A DNA stretch of 64,000 nucleotides, from contig LNKV01000008.1 of assembly GCA_001465935.1 (NCBI GenBank), forward strand, positions 550,346 through 614,345, written 5' to 3'. The notes under the pieces were generated by a model that saw only the letters and a program-made list of their open reading frames with translations, did no database searches and had not been told where the DNA came from. Numbering within the stretch: position 1 is the first letter of the stretch; every line of letters begins with the position of its first letter. The stretch comes from Clarireedia homoeocarpa. Lineage: Eukaryota; Ascomycota; Leotiomycetes; Helotiales; Rutstroemiaceae. The position numbers were made by a program, and so were the translations under genes. Shown one piece after another: positions 44,098 through 55,690 of the stretch.

Positions 44098-45582
44098 TTA
44101 TTCCAATAAACCAATTGCAACCTCTTCACTCGCCTGCAAAATACCAACCTCACTCTTACTTTTCATATCTCTATTATTTCCAATCTTAGTCGTCCCCTCA
44201 TGATTCATAATTAACAACACCTCTCTCTTCTCATTCACCTGACTAAACTTAAAATAACGCTCGCAATTATAACTCCAATATGCTGTCCCAACAGCTAGAT
44301 CCTGACATCCAACAACATAAGTATGAATATCGGCGTTTAGTTGTGCGTCATTAGTACGTGGTAGTCGTGCTTCTGCTGCTATGCAGATTTCATAGTGTTC
44401 ACGGATTAAGGAGAGCATTTTGTCGATTGCTTGTTGGATGTTGAGGTTGTTGTGGTACATAAAGAGAATTACCATGTTTTCGAGTTGACCGACGCGCTAC
44501 GAATTAAGGTTAGTCTAATTTGGTAGAGGCGATATGAAATAGAATAGAGAACTTACAAATTCTTTTTGGAGAGAGAGGATATCATTGATACTTTGCACAA
44601 TATCAAGTTAGTTTTCCCACAAATCAAGAGGTGGTGTGAAACCAAAAGAAATTGCATCAACTCACAGGATAGTCAGCTTTGTACACTCTTGAATAATGAC
44701 CTGCATAGCTTCATGTTCATGTATCCACTGAGGTAACTCAAAGCCCATCGCGTACTCATTCTGAGTAATGCTAGGAATGACCCCCACATCGTCGCATCTC
44801 ATCTTGAACAATGCCCATGGTGTTGGAAGCTCATCCCCTTGTCTGACCTGTTGTTCATTTCCAACTCCGTTCACGTAGTCGTGGAGTTCTTTTCGGAGTC
44901 TAATGAGAGATCCTGTTATTCAATTATCAGCATGGATCCATAAAAATGGTCTATAATGCAGATGTGAAGTTGTGGCTTGGAATTACCTTCTGCCATATAT
45001 TTCCGGAACTCGGCCAAGATCGGATAGAGCATCTTAACTGTGCCTCGAGAGTTTAGAGAAGGGGTAAAGTTCAGATTCGGACCTAGGCAATCATCGATGC
45101 AGCGGTTGGTCTCTTCAATGCATTTCAAGGTGCCTTCTCTATCAGAGGTGAGTTCTCCACCAGTATCAATCTCATCATCCCAGAAGAATATCTATCAGCT
45201 ATGTATTAGTATTAACTTGTTGGAAATGTTGCACAAGTGAACCTACCCAGTATAGGAACTGCGACAACAGAAGTATCTTATCTTTCTTTGCATCCGAGTA
45301 GTAAGCGGCAGTAAGCCATGTATAATTACCTTTTTGTCTATGCTTGATTTTCTTATGCTCCTCAATGGCGATTGTATTCAACCAGACATCAAGCTCTTCA
45401 TTCACAGCGTCAACAGCTGAATGAAGGCCAACCCTCCATGCCGGCATATATGAGATGATATCGGGTACCAGCACTTTTTGGCCTTGCAGTCTCTCAATGA
45501 TTGTTTTTCTGTTTTCAATTGGATTTGCAATTGGATCTAATTTCGCGAAGGGTTTTGGACCTTGGTGCTTATTATACTCCAT
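44098..45582 (-). CDS. Class I terpene synthase (sesquiterpene-cyclase-like), 5 exons
   Basis: Exons 45247-45582, 44987-45191, 44666-44912, 44557-44590 and 44098-44496 give 406 aa. The metal-binding aspartate motif D117-D-E-I-D121 (FFWDDEID) starts exon 2. The NSE motif N265-D-I-L-S269-L-Q-K-E273 lies in the 34-bp fourth exon with the exact N-(x3)-S-(x3)-E spacing. The C-terminal helix region has WSYNCERYF, typical of fungal cyclases. These enzymes ionise farnesyl diphosphate (less often geranyl or geranylgeranyl) using three Mg2+ and close it into a hydrocarbon or alcohol skeleton. No transit peptide is seen, as expected for cytosolic fungal enzymes. The product cannot be predicted. Both metal motifs are intact, so it should be active. 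Confidence 0.9.
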
Positions 45583-46456
45583 ATCTGGGTCTATGATTAT
45601 TAAGACGTAATGAGGAATTCTAAAGAAAACAAATTGAAAATGAGAGTATAGGAATTTGAAGTAGAATAAATCAGAAGATATATATGCGTCTAACTACCCG
45701 CTATCGTGGTTTGGAAATGGGATGACCCGCCTGCTTGAATACGCTATATACTTGAATACGCTGCTTGCTTAAATACGCAGCCTGTTTGAATACGCAGCCT
45801 GCCGTGGGGCCAGACTATTTCGTACTAACGTACGCTGCTGGATTCGGGTTTAATTGATGGAGTCGTCAGCATTTAAACTTCTGTAGCTTTAGGCTTAGCT
45901 TCAGGCTTTATTCAAACTCCCTGTTGATGGGGTCAGCATTTAAATCTCCGTAGGTGCTTCACTGCCCAGCACAAAAAAGAGGTATTTATATCTAATCAGA
46001 TACTCAGGATCGCAGGGCATAGTCCGTGCGGGCAAAATAAGAAGCAATCCTCAGAACAGGGGTCACGTGTACGGGCGAGAATATTATAGGCAGCAAGCTG
46101 CCAATAACTAAAAGGTTAACAATATAATAACTATCCAAATGTCTACAGCGATTATACTATATAAAATCAATCAATTTAATCACCGATTCAGGTTATCACC
46201 GAAAGTGCACTATCTCATATTCTCTCGATGAGCTTCCCCATCGAGTGTGCCGAAGAATGGATGCTCATTGAATTGCTTACAACCTTGCAAGTGTAATTTG
46301 GAATACTGTAACAATAATTTCTTCAAAGACTGATTGTTAGAAAATGCCTGTATCTCTCTTCGATATCCTGGAACAATTCCGTGATCAACCATAAACGATA
46401 GTAATCCGAGATCCAAATTGAACAACCCATCCAACTTCCAGAGTTCGCATCCATGC
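45583..46456. other. Repeat-bearing spacer between terpene synthase and tyrosinase
   Basis: The first 150 bases are the likely terpene synthase promoter. From 45725 to 45805 there are four or five copies of a TTGAATACGC-type unit (about 17 bp), followed by a dispersed repeat copy listed separately. A 95-codon minus-strand frame at 46210-46494 overlaps the tyrosinase end but has no family resemblance. Confidence 0.5.
45808..46113 (+). repeat. Dispersed repeat family, copy A
   Basis: This segment shares ordered blocks with the repeat at 62941-63695: TGCCGTGG followed by AGACTATTT, GATGGGGTC(A/G)GCATTTAAA, GTCCGTGCG, AAGAAGCAA, GGGTCACGTG and a CGAGAAT block. It ends with GGCAGCAAGCTGCC-AATAA. 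The last part also matches 58862-58930 in reverse orientation. The end contains a 14-bp near-palindrome (GGCAGCAAGCTGCC). Confidence 0.75.
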
Positions 46457-48065
46457 CTAAGCATACACATAGCAAAACGGGCCATCCACCACACTCATCA
46501 AATCTTTCAGCATCCAAGTGTTTGTCGCCACATTCGAAATATTCACCACATCCGTCAACTTCTGCTGCGCCCCACCCCCAAACATACTTGTCCCTCCGCT
46601 AATCACCTGCATGCGATTCTGCAAATCCTGAATCTGCCAGATATACCATACTCGATCGATCATACCGTGCAATAGGAAGAACGCAGGGTCGTTTGGCGAG
46701 GTGAAGAAATCTCCTCCGGGGTCACTTCCGATGGTGAAATGCGCAGCACCGTGGACACCCTGGGGAGATCCAATCTGCATAGCGTCTTGGAACGGTCCGA
46801 TGCTGTTGTGTGTAGTTATTAGAGAGGCGATTATGGATGTTGTGGCGTAGTTACTAGTGAGGTAGGGACCGAGATCGCGACGGAGACAGCGGGGGTTGTC
46901 TCCAAAACCGTCGGAGCGGGGGTTTGGAGGGGGTGCAGGGTCTGCTAGTGGTGCTACGGGTCTGTAGGTTTGAGTTAGGATGTTCGTAAGATCAGTTGAT
47001 TCTCCTCAGCTTACCCTAAATGTACAGTCATACTGCATAGAATTGTTAGTACATCCTTATCTGGCAGAGCAGGTGTATAGAGTTTCAATGCTTACTTGGC
47101 AAAAGGCCCAGTCTGGACACATCCACCGCCATTCTTCGTAACAGATGGTTAGCCATTGTTCACAAAGAATGTCTCTAGAGAAATAAGTCGAGTTTGGCGA
47201 TCTCCATGGACATGTGGGATGGAGGGGAAACAAATGAAAGTAATGTTTGAAGTTCGAACACCACAAACACAACCCAAGGAAAAACTCATACACACATACC
47301 TGGGCTGGCCCTACAGAAGTAGCTTTATGACTAATCTTCTGCCCATTCCCACTCATACTCGTATCTGACCCATCAAATATCGGCGAAGCCTCTGGATTTG
47401 CCGCCCATCTCCCCCAATCCCAATACTTTTCATACCATAATCAGTCAGTTCTACTTCTTTACAAATCCCAAACAATACAGATAACACCCAAACTGATTAT
47501 AATGAGGTCACTTACAGGCTGCGTTCCATTATAGCCACATTCATTCCTTAGTGTTTGTTCATAAGTCCATGTAAAGTATCTATGCCAACCAAGGAAACTG
47601 CCCTATAGGAGATCAGTCAACCAATCTCAGCATAACAAGCAACTTTTTCATGAACGCTAGGGCAGAAAGACTTACGGTCCCGTGAATAGTTAATGTTTGC
47701 TGCATATGCGTAACGACAAAATCCTCGTAGCGATTATGCGCACCAGGAAACTGTCCCGCGGGGAGTTTAGATGGACTCGTCATCAGACATTGGACGGCTG
47801 CGATGTAGGCTTTGCGTTCGGTAGGGGAAAGATCGCCCCTGGATATGATGAGTATAACCACAAGTTTCAGAGATATATATATGTCTTACCATTCTTTTCT
47901 AACCACCAACTTTCCACTAGTACACGTCGCTGATTTCGCAAGTTGTGCATCGAGAGCTGCTCGACCTTTTGCCTGTAGATCACCTACGGCATCTGCGAAT
48001 GTGGTTTGGATTTGGATGAAAGTGAGTATTAGAAGTTGGATTGTAGAGAGGAATAACATCATCAT
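46457..48065 (-). CDS. Tyrosinase, secreted, 7 exons, 370 aa
   Basis: Exons 47890-48065, 47676-47838, 47516-47602, 47300-47425, 47096-47133, 47015-47032 and 46457-46961. A signal peptide (MMMLFLSTIQLLILTFIQIQ, then TTFA) begins the protein. CuA histidines are in PGAHNRYEDFVVTH and in THGT/GSFLGWHRYF, which is formed across intron 2. CuB histidines are in GVHGAAHFTIG and in FFLLHGMIDRVWYIWQ. YWDWGRWAANPEASPIFDG and the NGGGCVQTGPFANMTVHLGP region bridge small exons. The end (GPFCYVYA) is the usual short form without a C-terminal maturation domain. Tyrosinases hydroxylate monophenols and oxidise diphenols to quinones, in pigment or in secondary metabolism. It is divergent to the intradiol dioxygenase. 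All splices keep frame, so it looks functional. Confidence 0.92.
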
Positions 48066-49579
48066 GATGGTTGGTTGTCAAGCCCTGTAGAAGTTGAGGA
48101 TGTGATGGGATGGGATAGGATGAAAAATTGGATGTTTGAGTTAAGAGATCTCCAAGATACGGGCGTGGAAAGCCAATATATAAGAGGATGAGAAAGGACC
48201 GGAAGAGTTAGGTGAATGAGCCTCTCGGTAGGTAAGGTGTGAATTCTGCTGAGAAGATTATCAGGCAAAAGGGGTTTATTCTCATCACCCCGTTTCATTT
48301 CATGTTACTGCCGGTTCTGCAATACACCGATGATTGGCATAAGAATATTGATCATCAGGAGGAGGTGATGCAACAATCAATGTCGTCTAAATTAAATTTG
48401 AGTGAACAGAAGAATACAAATGAAGACTGTCAGAAGACTCCAAATAGATGATTTTCTATCTCCAATATCACCAATTAACCGCACGAAGGTATCCTTCTCA
48501 TTCTAGACAGTATTTCACGTAAGCTTTGCCTTCACACCGAGACTCAACATCAAGTCAGAAATTTCGTTCATGGCTCGTGATAGGAAGCTCATCTATATCG
48601 CACAATTTGTATGGATAGCTCTACCCTCGCTCCTCCTGCGATATGCAGGAATTCAATCGAGCTCAATATTAATACATTCATTGTAATAATAGTAAGAAGA
48701 TATACCCTTCTTTTAAGTACGGCAGATCATGAAAGACGCCAACTCGAGCAGAGAATACGGCGCAGTTACGTTGTACACAGATCAATTAGCCGTCAAGGCT
48801 AATTATCGACGGATCAAATCCATCATTGGCCAAGAGGAGATATGATATAGGAAAATGAAGAATTGGCTATATCATATCATATTGCGAAGACTTATATACG
48901 ATGAGGAAATTTTTCTCATGATGATGATTAGAATTGAATATCAATCACGACAGTAGATCCATTCAAGAATATATAGTGCCAAGACCAATGCAACGTGCAC
49001 CTTGTTTATGAACCCCGCATTTTTGTCTCTTTACGGCAAATAAACGGGATGTAGAAGTGGGCACCTCATTCATCGAGGAGAAGATTGCCGTAACTGCACC
49101 GAAGTAGTTCAAGTGACTCCACATTTAGAATTGCCGCGTCCACATTGAGAATTGCCGCGTCCACTGATCATTCTTCAAATGGTAAGCAGCGCCACACGAC
49201 GTTGCAATAGTGGGTGACGCAGAACTAGCCACGAAGTCACACTCAATGGAACGCAACGCTATATATGCTTCAGTGTTATGCATATTGACATGAACGGACA
49301 CAACTCAAGTCGGTCTTGATTGATAATGCCATCAATATTAATATACAGACTTCCCCGCAGTTTGCCTTTAGGCTTCTGGAAGCAACATAGTGAGAAAGAT
49401 TAACCGGGCTGGGAGAATGGATATAATGAATATAGAATGCCGGTAGTTATCTGCCAAGCATCATGTCTGAAATCATGACCCGGAAGTCCTGACTGGTACT
49501 TAATCAAGCCTATACGTCTCTATCAAGAGACAAACAGACAGAGATTCTTCCTTGGTTGGATTTATTGATCGGCTCCAAA
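48066..49579. promoter_or_regulatory. Divergent spacer between tyrosinase and intradiol dioxygenase
   Basis: This 1.5-kb region lies between two genes that start on opposite strands, so it should contain both promoters. I see no coding gene. A duplicated 20-bp block (TTGAGAATTGCCGCGTCCAC-like) occurs at about 49129-49162. No transcription-factor site can be supported. Confidence 0.45.
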
Positions 49580-50791
49580 ATGGCTCCAATTTCCAAATTT
49601 CTTGCACTTGCAGTCTTCTTCTTTTCGTCAATCCTCGTATTGACAGTTGCGCATCCAGGGGAGACTCATGATAGAGTCAACATCCTGAGGGAGATGAGAG
49701 CACGTGGGAAGTGGGCCATGCATCAGCGAGATACGATGAGCACTTGTCAGGACACAGAGGAAGCTCGTGAATCGAGAGAGCGTGCTGTTCAGCGACGTGC
49801 AGACACCGCTGAGAGGCTCCGACGAGAACGGGGAATTGAAGAAGGTGAAGTACCCAGATGTGTTGCAGGAATTGATAAAAACTCATCATCCTGAGAAATC
49901 CATCTGGAAAAGGAGACTGACTAACGCGTGTTTTTCACAGTGCCCTTCCTTCACCGTCGAACCCTTCAACAATTTAAGAATTGGGAGCAATCGACACACC
50001 AAAAAAGCAGCAGCCTGAACTACAGTTCCTCAACACCAGTATCCACACTCTTCGGCGCCACACCAAATTGTATTCTCACGCCTGACAACGCAAACGGTCC
50101 ATACTTCGTCTTCGGCGAAAGAATCCGCTCCAATGTCACCGAGGACCAACCAGGCATACCTTTACATCTCGAGCTCCGCTTCATCGACATCAATACCTGT
50201 CGACCCGCCCCAAATATCCTCGTTGACATATGGTCCTGTAATGCCACTGGTGTATACAGCGGCGTCAGTGCCGCTGGAGAAGGTGGTCTTAAAAGTACCT
50301 TTTTGCGAGGTGTTCAACAAACTAATGCCGATGGCGTCGTCAACTTCGACACTATATTTCCCGGTCACTATTCCGGTCGCGCAACACACGAGCATATCAT
50401 TACGCATACTGGTGCCACACTCAATGCAAACGGTACATATTCCGGTGGACACGTCTCCCATCTCTCACAGCTATTCTTCGACACACCGCTCGTCAACGCA
50501 GTAGAAGCAACTGCCCCCTACAATACCAATAAAATACCGCGTACTTCGAACGATGCCGACTTCTTTACTGGATATTCTGCAACCGCCGCTTATGATCCGT
50601 TTCCGGAATATATAGTGCTTGGAGATCAATTGTCGCATGGAATTTTCGCTTGGGCGGAGATTGGAATTAATTTGTCCAATAACTGGGATCAATATGCTTC
50701 CTGGGCCGCTTATTTGGCGGCGGATGGTGGACATGACAATCCCAACTTCAATATGGGAGTTGTAGGTACCCCACCTAATACTCATGGATAA
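49580..50791 (+). CDS. Secreted intradiol ring-cleavage dioxygenase-like protein, 371 aa
   Basis: Exons 49580-49844 and 49941-50791. A signal peptide (MAPISKFLALAVFFFSSILV) is followed by a charged helical propeptide-like region of about 65 residues (REMRARGKWAMHQRDT, then RERAVQRRADTAERLRRERG). The intron joins it to VPFLHRRT. The intradiol domain follows: the first Tyr ligand in NANGPYFVFGE, PLHLELRFIDINTCRPAPNI, VDIWSCNATGVYSGV, then the second Tyr and both His ligands in GHYSGRATHEHI. It would use non-heme Fe(III) to cleave catechol-type aromatic rings between the hydroxyls. Secretion fits aromatics from plant material. It runs divergently from the tyrosinase, whose activity makes diphenols and quinones, so a functional link is plausible but not shown. 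Confidence 0.9.
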
Positions 50792-51530
50792 GTCGAGAGG
50801 CTGTATAACAAGTACTAGCATTGCAATAACTTTTTCTTTTTTCTTTTTGGAAGAAAGAAAGCTTGAGTTGGGATGAAATGGATCTTGATATTTGTGTTTT
50901 GAGACAATCTTTGAAAATCTAGGTTTCTAGAAAAGTTAGCAAAGATTTGTGTAGAATCTGGATTATCGAAAATTTCAAATATCTTCATGCTGCAATGTTA
51001 TACGAAATGCTACAGTATATGTACGGTGAGTCATAGTACAGTCCTTCTTATCCCTTTAAGCATAGCAGCTGTTGGTAATACCGACATGGGGGAGTAGGTG
51101 AGATCAACAGCAAGACTAAAAGCACAAAAAGAAAAAGAAAAAGAAAAAGAAAAAGAAAAACTTGAATAGAAGGAATATTTTAAAAAGCAGCGCAATCTCA
51201 GTTGATCATGACCCTAGAAACGCAGTGATTGAGGGGCTACGTGCGTTTGGAAAATGCACATATCTAAACCTGTGAGATTCCAAAAGTGACGCCACTTCTA
51301 GAGAAGTGGCAATTACGGCTTATATTTCACAAAACCAGGAAGTATACAACAATTTGACTTAGAAGTAGATGATTGAAAATCATCTCATCTGGATTTTACT
51401 CTCGACCACCGCATACGGCGGTCAGCATCGTGGTATAGCAACCCAAAATTTCCGATATAACTCATATATTTTCCATTTTTCTTCGTCGTCCTGGACTTAT
51501 TATAGCGTGTAGTAGTAGATCTCGACACAA
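50792..51530. other. Intergenic region with microsatellite
   Basis: It holds the 3' end of the intradiol gene (T-rich tract near 50830) and a GAAAAA microsatellite listed separately. A short inverted repeat AGTGGC / GCCACT with CTTCTAGAG occurs near 51290-51312. No gene is seen. Confidence 0.4.
51125..51160. repeat. (GAAAAA)n microsatellite
   Basis: Five to six perfect GAAAAA units. Confidence 0.9.
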
Positions 51531-51803
51531 ATGCCTAAACTAGAAATTTACTTCGGCACCGGTACTTTCGGGGTCAATTGGTCTAAAGGCCAGCTGTTAG
51601 AGCTCTTCACTGCTCTCAAATCGCACGAGATCAAACGAATTGACACCGCAGCCCTGTACCCTGCTGTGTCACCGGGGCTTGCGGAGAAGATCCTCGGCGA
51701 GGATGTGCTAGACGGCCTCAAGCAACAACCACATATAGGCAGTGCCGCACAAGATTTCAATTCAAAAATTGCTTGCCTCAGAATCTACCTGAGGTTGCCG
51801 TGA
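51531..51803 (+). pseudogene. N-terminal fragment of an aldo-keto reductase
   Basis: ATG at 51531 opens a reading frame with the start of an AKR barrel: PKLEIYFGTGTFG, then SHEIKRIDTAALYPAVSPGLAEKILGE. This corresponds to strand 1, helix 1 and the R-I-D-T-A-xx-Y motif that carries the catalytic Asp and Tyr. The similarity stops after about 65 residues, and the 90-aa frame ends without the rest of the barrel (normally about 300-330 aa). No continuation is found downstream, so this is a truncated remnant. Confidence 0.75.
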
Positions 51804-52079
51804 GTAGGAGTGGCGAACCCCAGCACGTCTTGGTCATTGGGGAAAGGGTACACCGGTACCAGACATCCTATCGTCGACACTATACTATATTTCTCAGCTA
51901 CATGACGGGGAGTGCGAAATGAACCTCACGATTCTGAAGCCAGACAAGAATCTTTTCGACACAGGGACTATTAAGGGGCTTGATCGCAAAAATATCAGCA
52001 TAACTGGACTGAACTTCCGACTCTCAGAATTGCTTTCCCCTTTGATAACTCAATTGCACATTTTGAGACTATGAGCGTG
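51804..52079. other. Unassigned stretch between fragments
   Basis: A protein-like stretch in one frame (GLDRKNISITGLNFRLSELLS near 51985-52045) cannot be assigned. No gene is called. Confidence 0.3.
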
Positions 52080-52412
52080 GATGCCGATGGCGAAAACATC
52101 GCTACCAGTCCTGTATGCACTGCCATAGAATTGCAAGGGATTCAGCTCGTGATGTCCGTCGGAATGGGTATGCTCACAACACTCAAATACGATTCCTCAA
52201 TCCGACTCATCCTCGGCTACCAAGTCCCCGCTGGCGTCGGAATCGGCGTCATATTGCAACAAACTGTCCTTGCGGCACAAACAATCTTAGCTATGGACGA
52301 TTTCCCGATTCGTGTATCTCTTATGGTTCTAGCACAGACACTAGGTAGTACTATTGCGCTATTTGCTGCGAATGCAGATAAGTGGAGAAAACAGGGGTAT
52401 TACAGGGGTTAA
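52080..52412 (+). pseudogene. C-terminal fragment of an MFS drug/H+ antiporter
   Basis: The frame contains LKYDSSIRLILGYQVPAGVGIGVILQQTVLAAQTILAMDDFP then IRVSLMVLAQTLGSTIALFA. This matches the region around helices 10-12 of DHA2-type fungal transporters (G-Y-Q-x-x-x-G-x-G-x-G, then VLxxxDxPxxxSLxxxxQTLG). No preceding ten helices are present upstream, so it is a fragment and cannot transport anything. Confidence 0.7.
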
Positions 52413-52835
52413 TGTCATGTGTCAGTCATGTGACAGTCCTTGGCAACCCATTGGGTACCCAGTGGGTGGGTTGAGAAGCTCGTGGGGACCCAGTGGGCGG
52501 GACAAGAAGTTGAAAACCTGGCCCATGGGGCCCCACGCCGCAGCCTATATACAACTAATATTAGTTGATCATATAGAGTCAACGGAAGGTAATATGTGCC
52601 TGAAAACTTGACTCTATTCCAAATCTGTCTCTACTACCTGAAAAATTGGCTTCATTCCAAGTCTGTCTCCACTTCGTAATTTCCTGTCCGCTGTACTTTC
52701 TTCCTCGCAATAGAGAGAACATAGAAGAAAAAAGTAGGAGGTAAACGACGTTGGGGAATGGTAACCTGCTGTAGAACCTACCAACAAAATGTATCGGTCT
52801 CTATTTGGTGAATCTTGGCCTGGCGTACAGGTAGA
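52413..52835. other. Intergenic region, no gene seen
   Basis: Short duplications around CCCATTGGGTACCCAGTGGG (52448-52500) and around TGAAAA.TTGGCTTCATTCCAAGTCTGTCTCC (52600-52670). No coding sequence is supported. Confidence 0.4.
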
Positions 52836-53105
52836 TCATTGATGGATCTTCTCTAACGCTGGATTTTTAGCTAAATAATAACAGAAAAGATCCGTAGTGT
52901 ATATGACCCCGATCAGATTGACTTCCAGAGCTTTCAGATCAACACGGGTTGGATCTTCTAGCGTTCCAAGATTATCAGGAGGCGTACCAAATATTGGGTT
53001 ATTTTCAACAACCCCAGCGTTTACGACAACAGCATTGATGTCTCCATGAGGGCTCAATTTGGCAGCAGCTTGGAAAAAGTCGACTGTGTGACACCAAGGA
53101 TATAT
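52836..53105 (-). pseudogene. Internal fragment of a short-chain dehydrogenase
   Basis: The minus strand reads FQAAAKLSPHGDINAVVVNAGVVENNP and then DLKALEVNLIGVIYTTDLFCYYLAKNP, the NAG motif strand and the following helix of an SDR (15-hydroxyprostaglandin-dehydrogenase-like). A stop follows directly. The nucleotide-binding start and the YxxxK active site are absent. It is a remnant lying just past the 3' end of the NCS1 permease. Confidence 0.75.
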
Positions 53106-53155
53106 TAAGACTATTAGATATCATGTTCCCTCACTCCCTCCATATCATTCATCAA

Positions 53156-55117
53156 CTAAGCAATCTCTCTATTTACCACATAAGCATTTTTGATCACACT
53201 ATCCGTAATTTCACTATCCTCGAGATCCCATCTATCTTGATACTCGGCCATCAGAAGTTTGGGAGACGAAATACTGGCAACAAAATGAACGACACCTTTT
53301 GCGGGGAACACTAAATGTAGAATACAGAAGATAGTTGCGCTAATAGCGAATCCTGCCAAAAAGCAGATATAGTACAGATGCGTCAAACCGATCGGAACAG
53401 TAAGTGACGTATCAATTGAGGCGACGAATCCTGGCATTGAAGGCGCAACACCACAAATCCACTATCTCATATCAGCGTACTATTTCTTTGAAGGGCGGTT
53501 AATACTCACAGCAATGATGGCTCGCCAATTCACACCCCAGGTATACCAGTAGACACTATTTTTATTTCCAACGAAAAGATCATCAACGTTGATCTTTTCT
53601 CTATGCACAACAAAATAGGAAGAAATCATCAACCCTATCATCGGGCCGAGAAACACACTATAGCTTCCAAGTACCGAAATAAAGACAGTAGCAGTATTTA
53701 CCAGTTTCCATGGATTACACGCAACACTCAATAAAGCAGTCAAGTATGCTCCTCGTCTAATATTAATATACTTAGGAAACGTAGCAGCGAAGTCGAACCC
53801 CCCCGAGAGCGCATTCCCAGGAACATTGACGCCGATTTGCGACACAACGAGCGCGACTCCCGCAAAGAAACCGGCTGCACGCTCTCGAGCTCCGCCATTG
53901 GCTATAAGCGTTGAGAAGATATCAGGAGGGTTCCAAATCGCGCCTCCGAAGCGATTCTGCGTCGCTGCGGTGACAAGAATGCCAATTACAGAGCATAATA
54001 TCCCGTAAAAAGGAAAGGCGAATGCTTGTCCGAGAATGGCATCCTTAGGCTTGCGCGCGAATCGTGCGTAGTCGTTCTGATTCATTATTCCAGCGGAGAT
54101 TGATCCGATTGTGCTAATTATACCGTATGCAATCAGCCAGCTGGAACTCCCATCAACATTGCTGGATTTGCTAGATATCGTGTCGCCAAATCCGGAGGGA
54201 CCCATAGTTGCTAAGGCCCATATTAGAAGGACGAGCTCGAAGATCACAATCGTTGCGCTGGAGCCGTCTGAGTGAAAAGTCATTTAGTTGTGGATGCATT
54301 AGAATAGAGAGCAAGATGTTTTAGAATAGGAAATGCGGAGAGTCTCAACACTTACAGAAGAACTTTTTGAGCTTGTGGGGACGAATCCAAATTACTGGGA
54401 GAGAGAGTATACTAAACAGAATATAGGCTACGAACTGAGCTGTTGTCATCCCTGTCGACTCTGGGATGTGGTTTGGAATATGTCTCTCGAGATGAGGATC
54501 TAGTGCTAGCAGGCAGACGTAGAGACATTCCCCTCCCACCCATGCTTGGAAACCATACCACACTTTTCAAAATGTTAGCTATTATCTAATGGAGAGTGGT
54601 GCATTCATACCCAGGGATAGTAATATTCTATTCAAAATAACAAATTGACTTCCATACATACCCCAGACGTATCGATTCACCACTGGGAAGCCGAGATGGT
54701 AGGATGCACCAGGAACAGAGTTCAGAACAACGAATATTGCCGCGAGTATATTCCCAACTACGATAGCTGTTCTACTATCAGTCCATAACTCCTGAACACC
54801 GATTGGGATTTTTTTCCCTCTTTGTTTCTTACAAATAATGGCCTGCCACCAAGTCAAGCCTAGAGCAATAAGAGAACTTCCAGTAAGGTATGTCGAGATA
54901 TTTGAGTTGATGAGTATCCCTTGTGCAAATTAACCGCGGCCAATATTTGATCGGCTTCTGACTAGATCTTACAGTAATTGTTGAATGTCCAGAAACCCCA
55001 TGTTCTGCGGCCGGCCTCAATGGGTTTTATATCGTCGTTGATCCATCGGGTGATCTCCGTCTCGGACTGAACCTCGAATCTTTTGAATCGCTGCGAGAAA
55101 TACATCTCCGAATGCAT
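53156..55117 (-). CDS. NCS1-family nucleobase/hydantoin-type permease, 552 aa (6 exons)
   Basis: Exons 54973-55117, 54833-54919, 54611-54766, 54356-54562, 53510-54267 and 53156-53461. The family takes up uracil, allantoin, uridine, cytosine or related compounds with H+ or Na+. Signatures are RWINDDIKPIEAGRRTWGFW and WILINSNISTYLTGSSL (helix 1), GLTWWQAIISIVVGNILA (helix 2, formed by splicing out 66 bp), HLGFPVVNRYVWGMYG (helix 3), WYGFQAWVGGECLYV, NQNDYARFARKPKDA, GVNVPGNALSGGFD and CNPWKLVNTATVFI. The C-terminus is a long cytosolic tail ending VVNREIA. Helix 1 keeps Asn residues, but I cannot predict the substrate. Its 5' end faces a hydantoinase-like gene 573 bp away. Confidence 0.92.
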
Positions 55118-55690
55118 ACAAGAATAACGAAGGAAAAGTCCAATGTCCCACCTTCTTTCTGATCATGTTCTAAGAACACCTTAGTGCTATGAGATTGATT
55201 AGTGTCAAATTGGCAATTCGAACCCGTCCGGCATCATCCCACTTTCGACGTGGCGTTACACGGCATATTGAGGGGTATTGTCGATAACGAGACGGGAATA
55301 ATAACATGGGTCGAGATAAGCTGACGAAACACCAAGTACAGTATGGACCCCAGATCTATTCCCGAAGATTTTAGCAGTTACAGCTTCGTAACCATTCTTT
55401 GGGTTTTTGTATCTGAGTTCAAATGTTCCGGAGTGGTCGATTATAATTATTTTCGGTGCACCTTGCAATTTTTTATTCTGTCTTCGCTCCGGGATCTGCC
55501 CAATGAAACTATTTACCTTCCTTTTTACCTTCTCTTAGTTGCCTAGCCTCTCTATTCGAACACGTACATCATCCACTCATCAACTTTCCGGAACAAGTGT
55601 AGAAATCTTCGTAATTACTGCAAAAAGACTTAAACCTTGGCTTAACTCTTATCATTGTCATCTTCCAGATCACAACCCCATTCTTTCAAA
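55118..55690. promoter_or_regulatory. Shared divergent promoter of permease and hydantoinase genes
   Basis: This 573-bp stretch separates the start codons of two divergently transcribed genes with related roles. Three HGATAR words are visible (CGATAA at 55282-55287, AGATAA at 55314-55319, and TTATCA at 55649-55654 on the opposite strand). Such words bind GATA-type regulators like AreA/NIT2 that control nitrogen-source use. About two would be expected by chance in this length, so this is only suggestive. Confidence 0.5.

Noticed and set aside
45720..46113. Tandem and dispersed repeats considered as a CRISPR array
   Set aside because: Units are degenerate, spacers are not unique or equal, and the organism is a fungus.
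46210..46494. Minus-strand frame after the tyrosinase end as a possible C-terminal domain
   Set aside because: The tyrosinase ends in the family-typical GPFCYVYA stop, and this frame overlaps it out of phase with no family resemblance.
55190..55260. Possible tRNA because of GGGTTCGAATT on the minus strand
   Set aside because: No A box, acceptor stem or cloverleaf can be formed around it.
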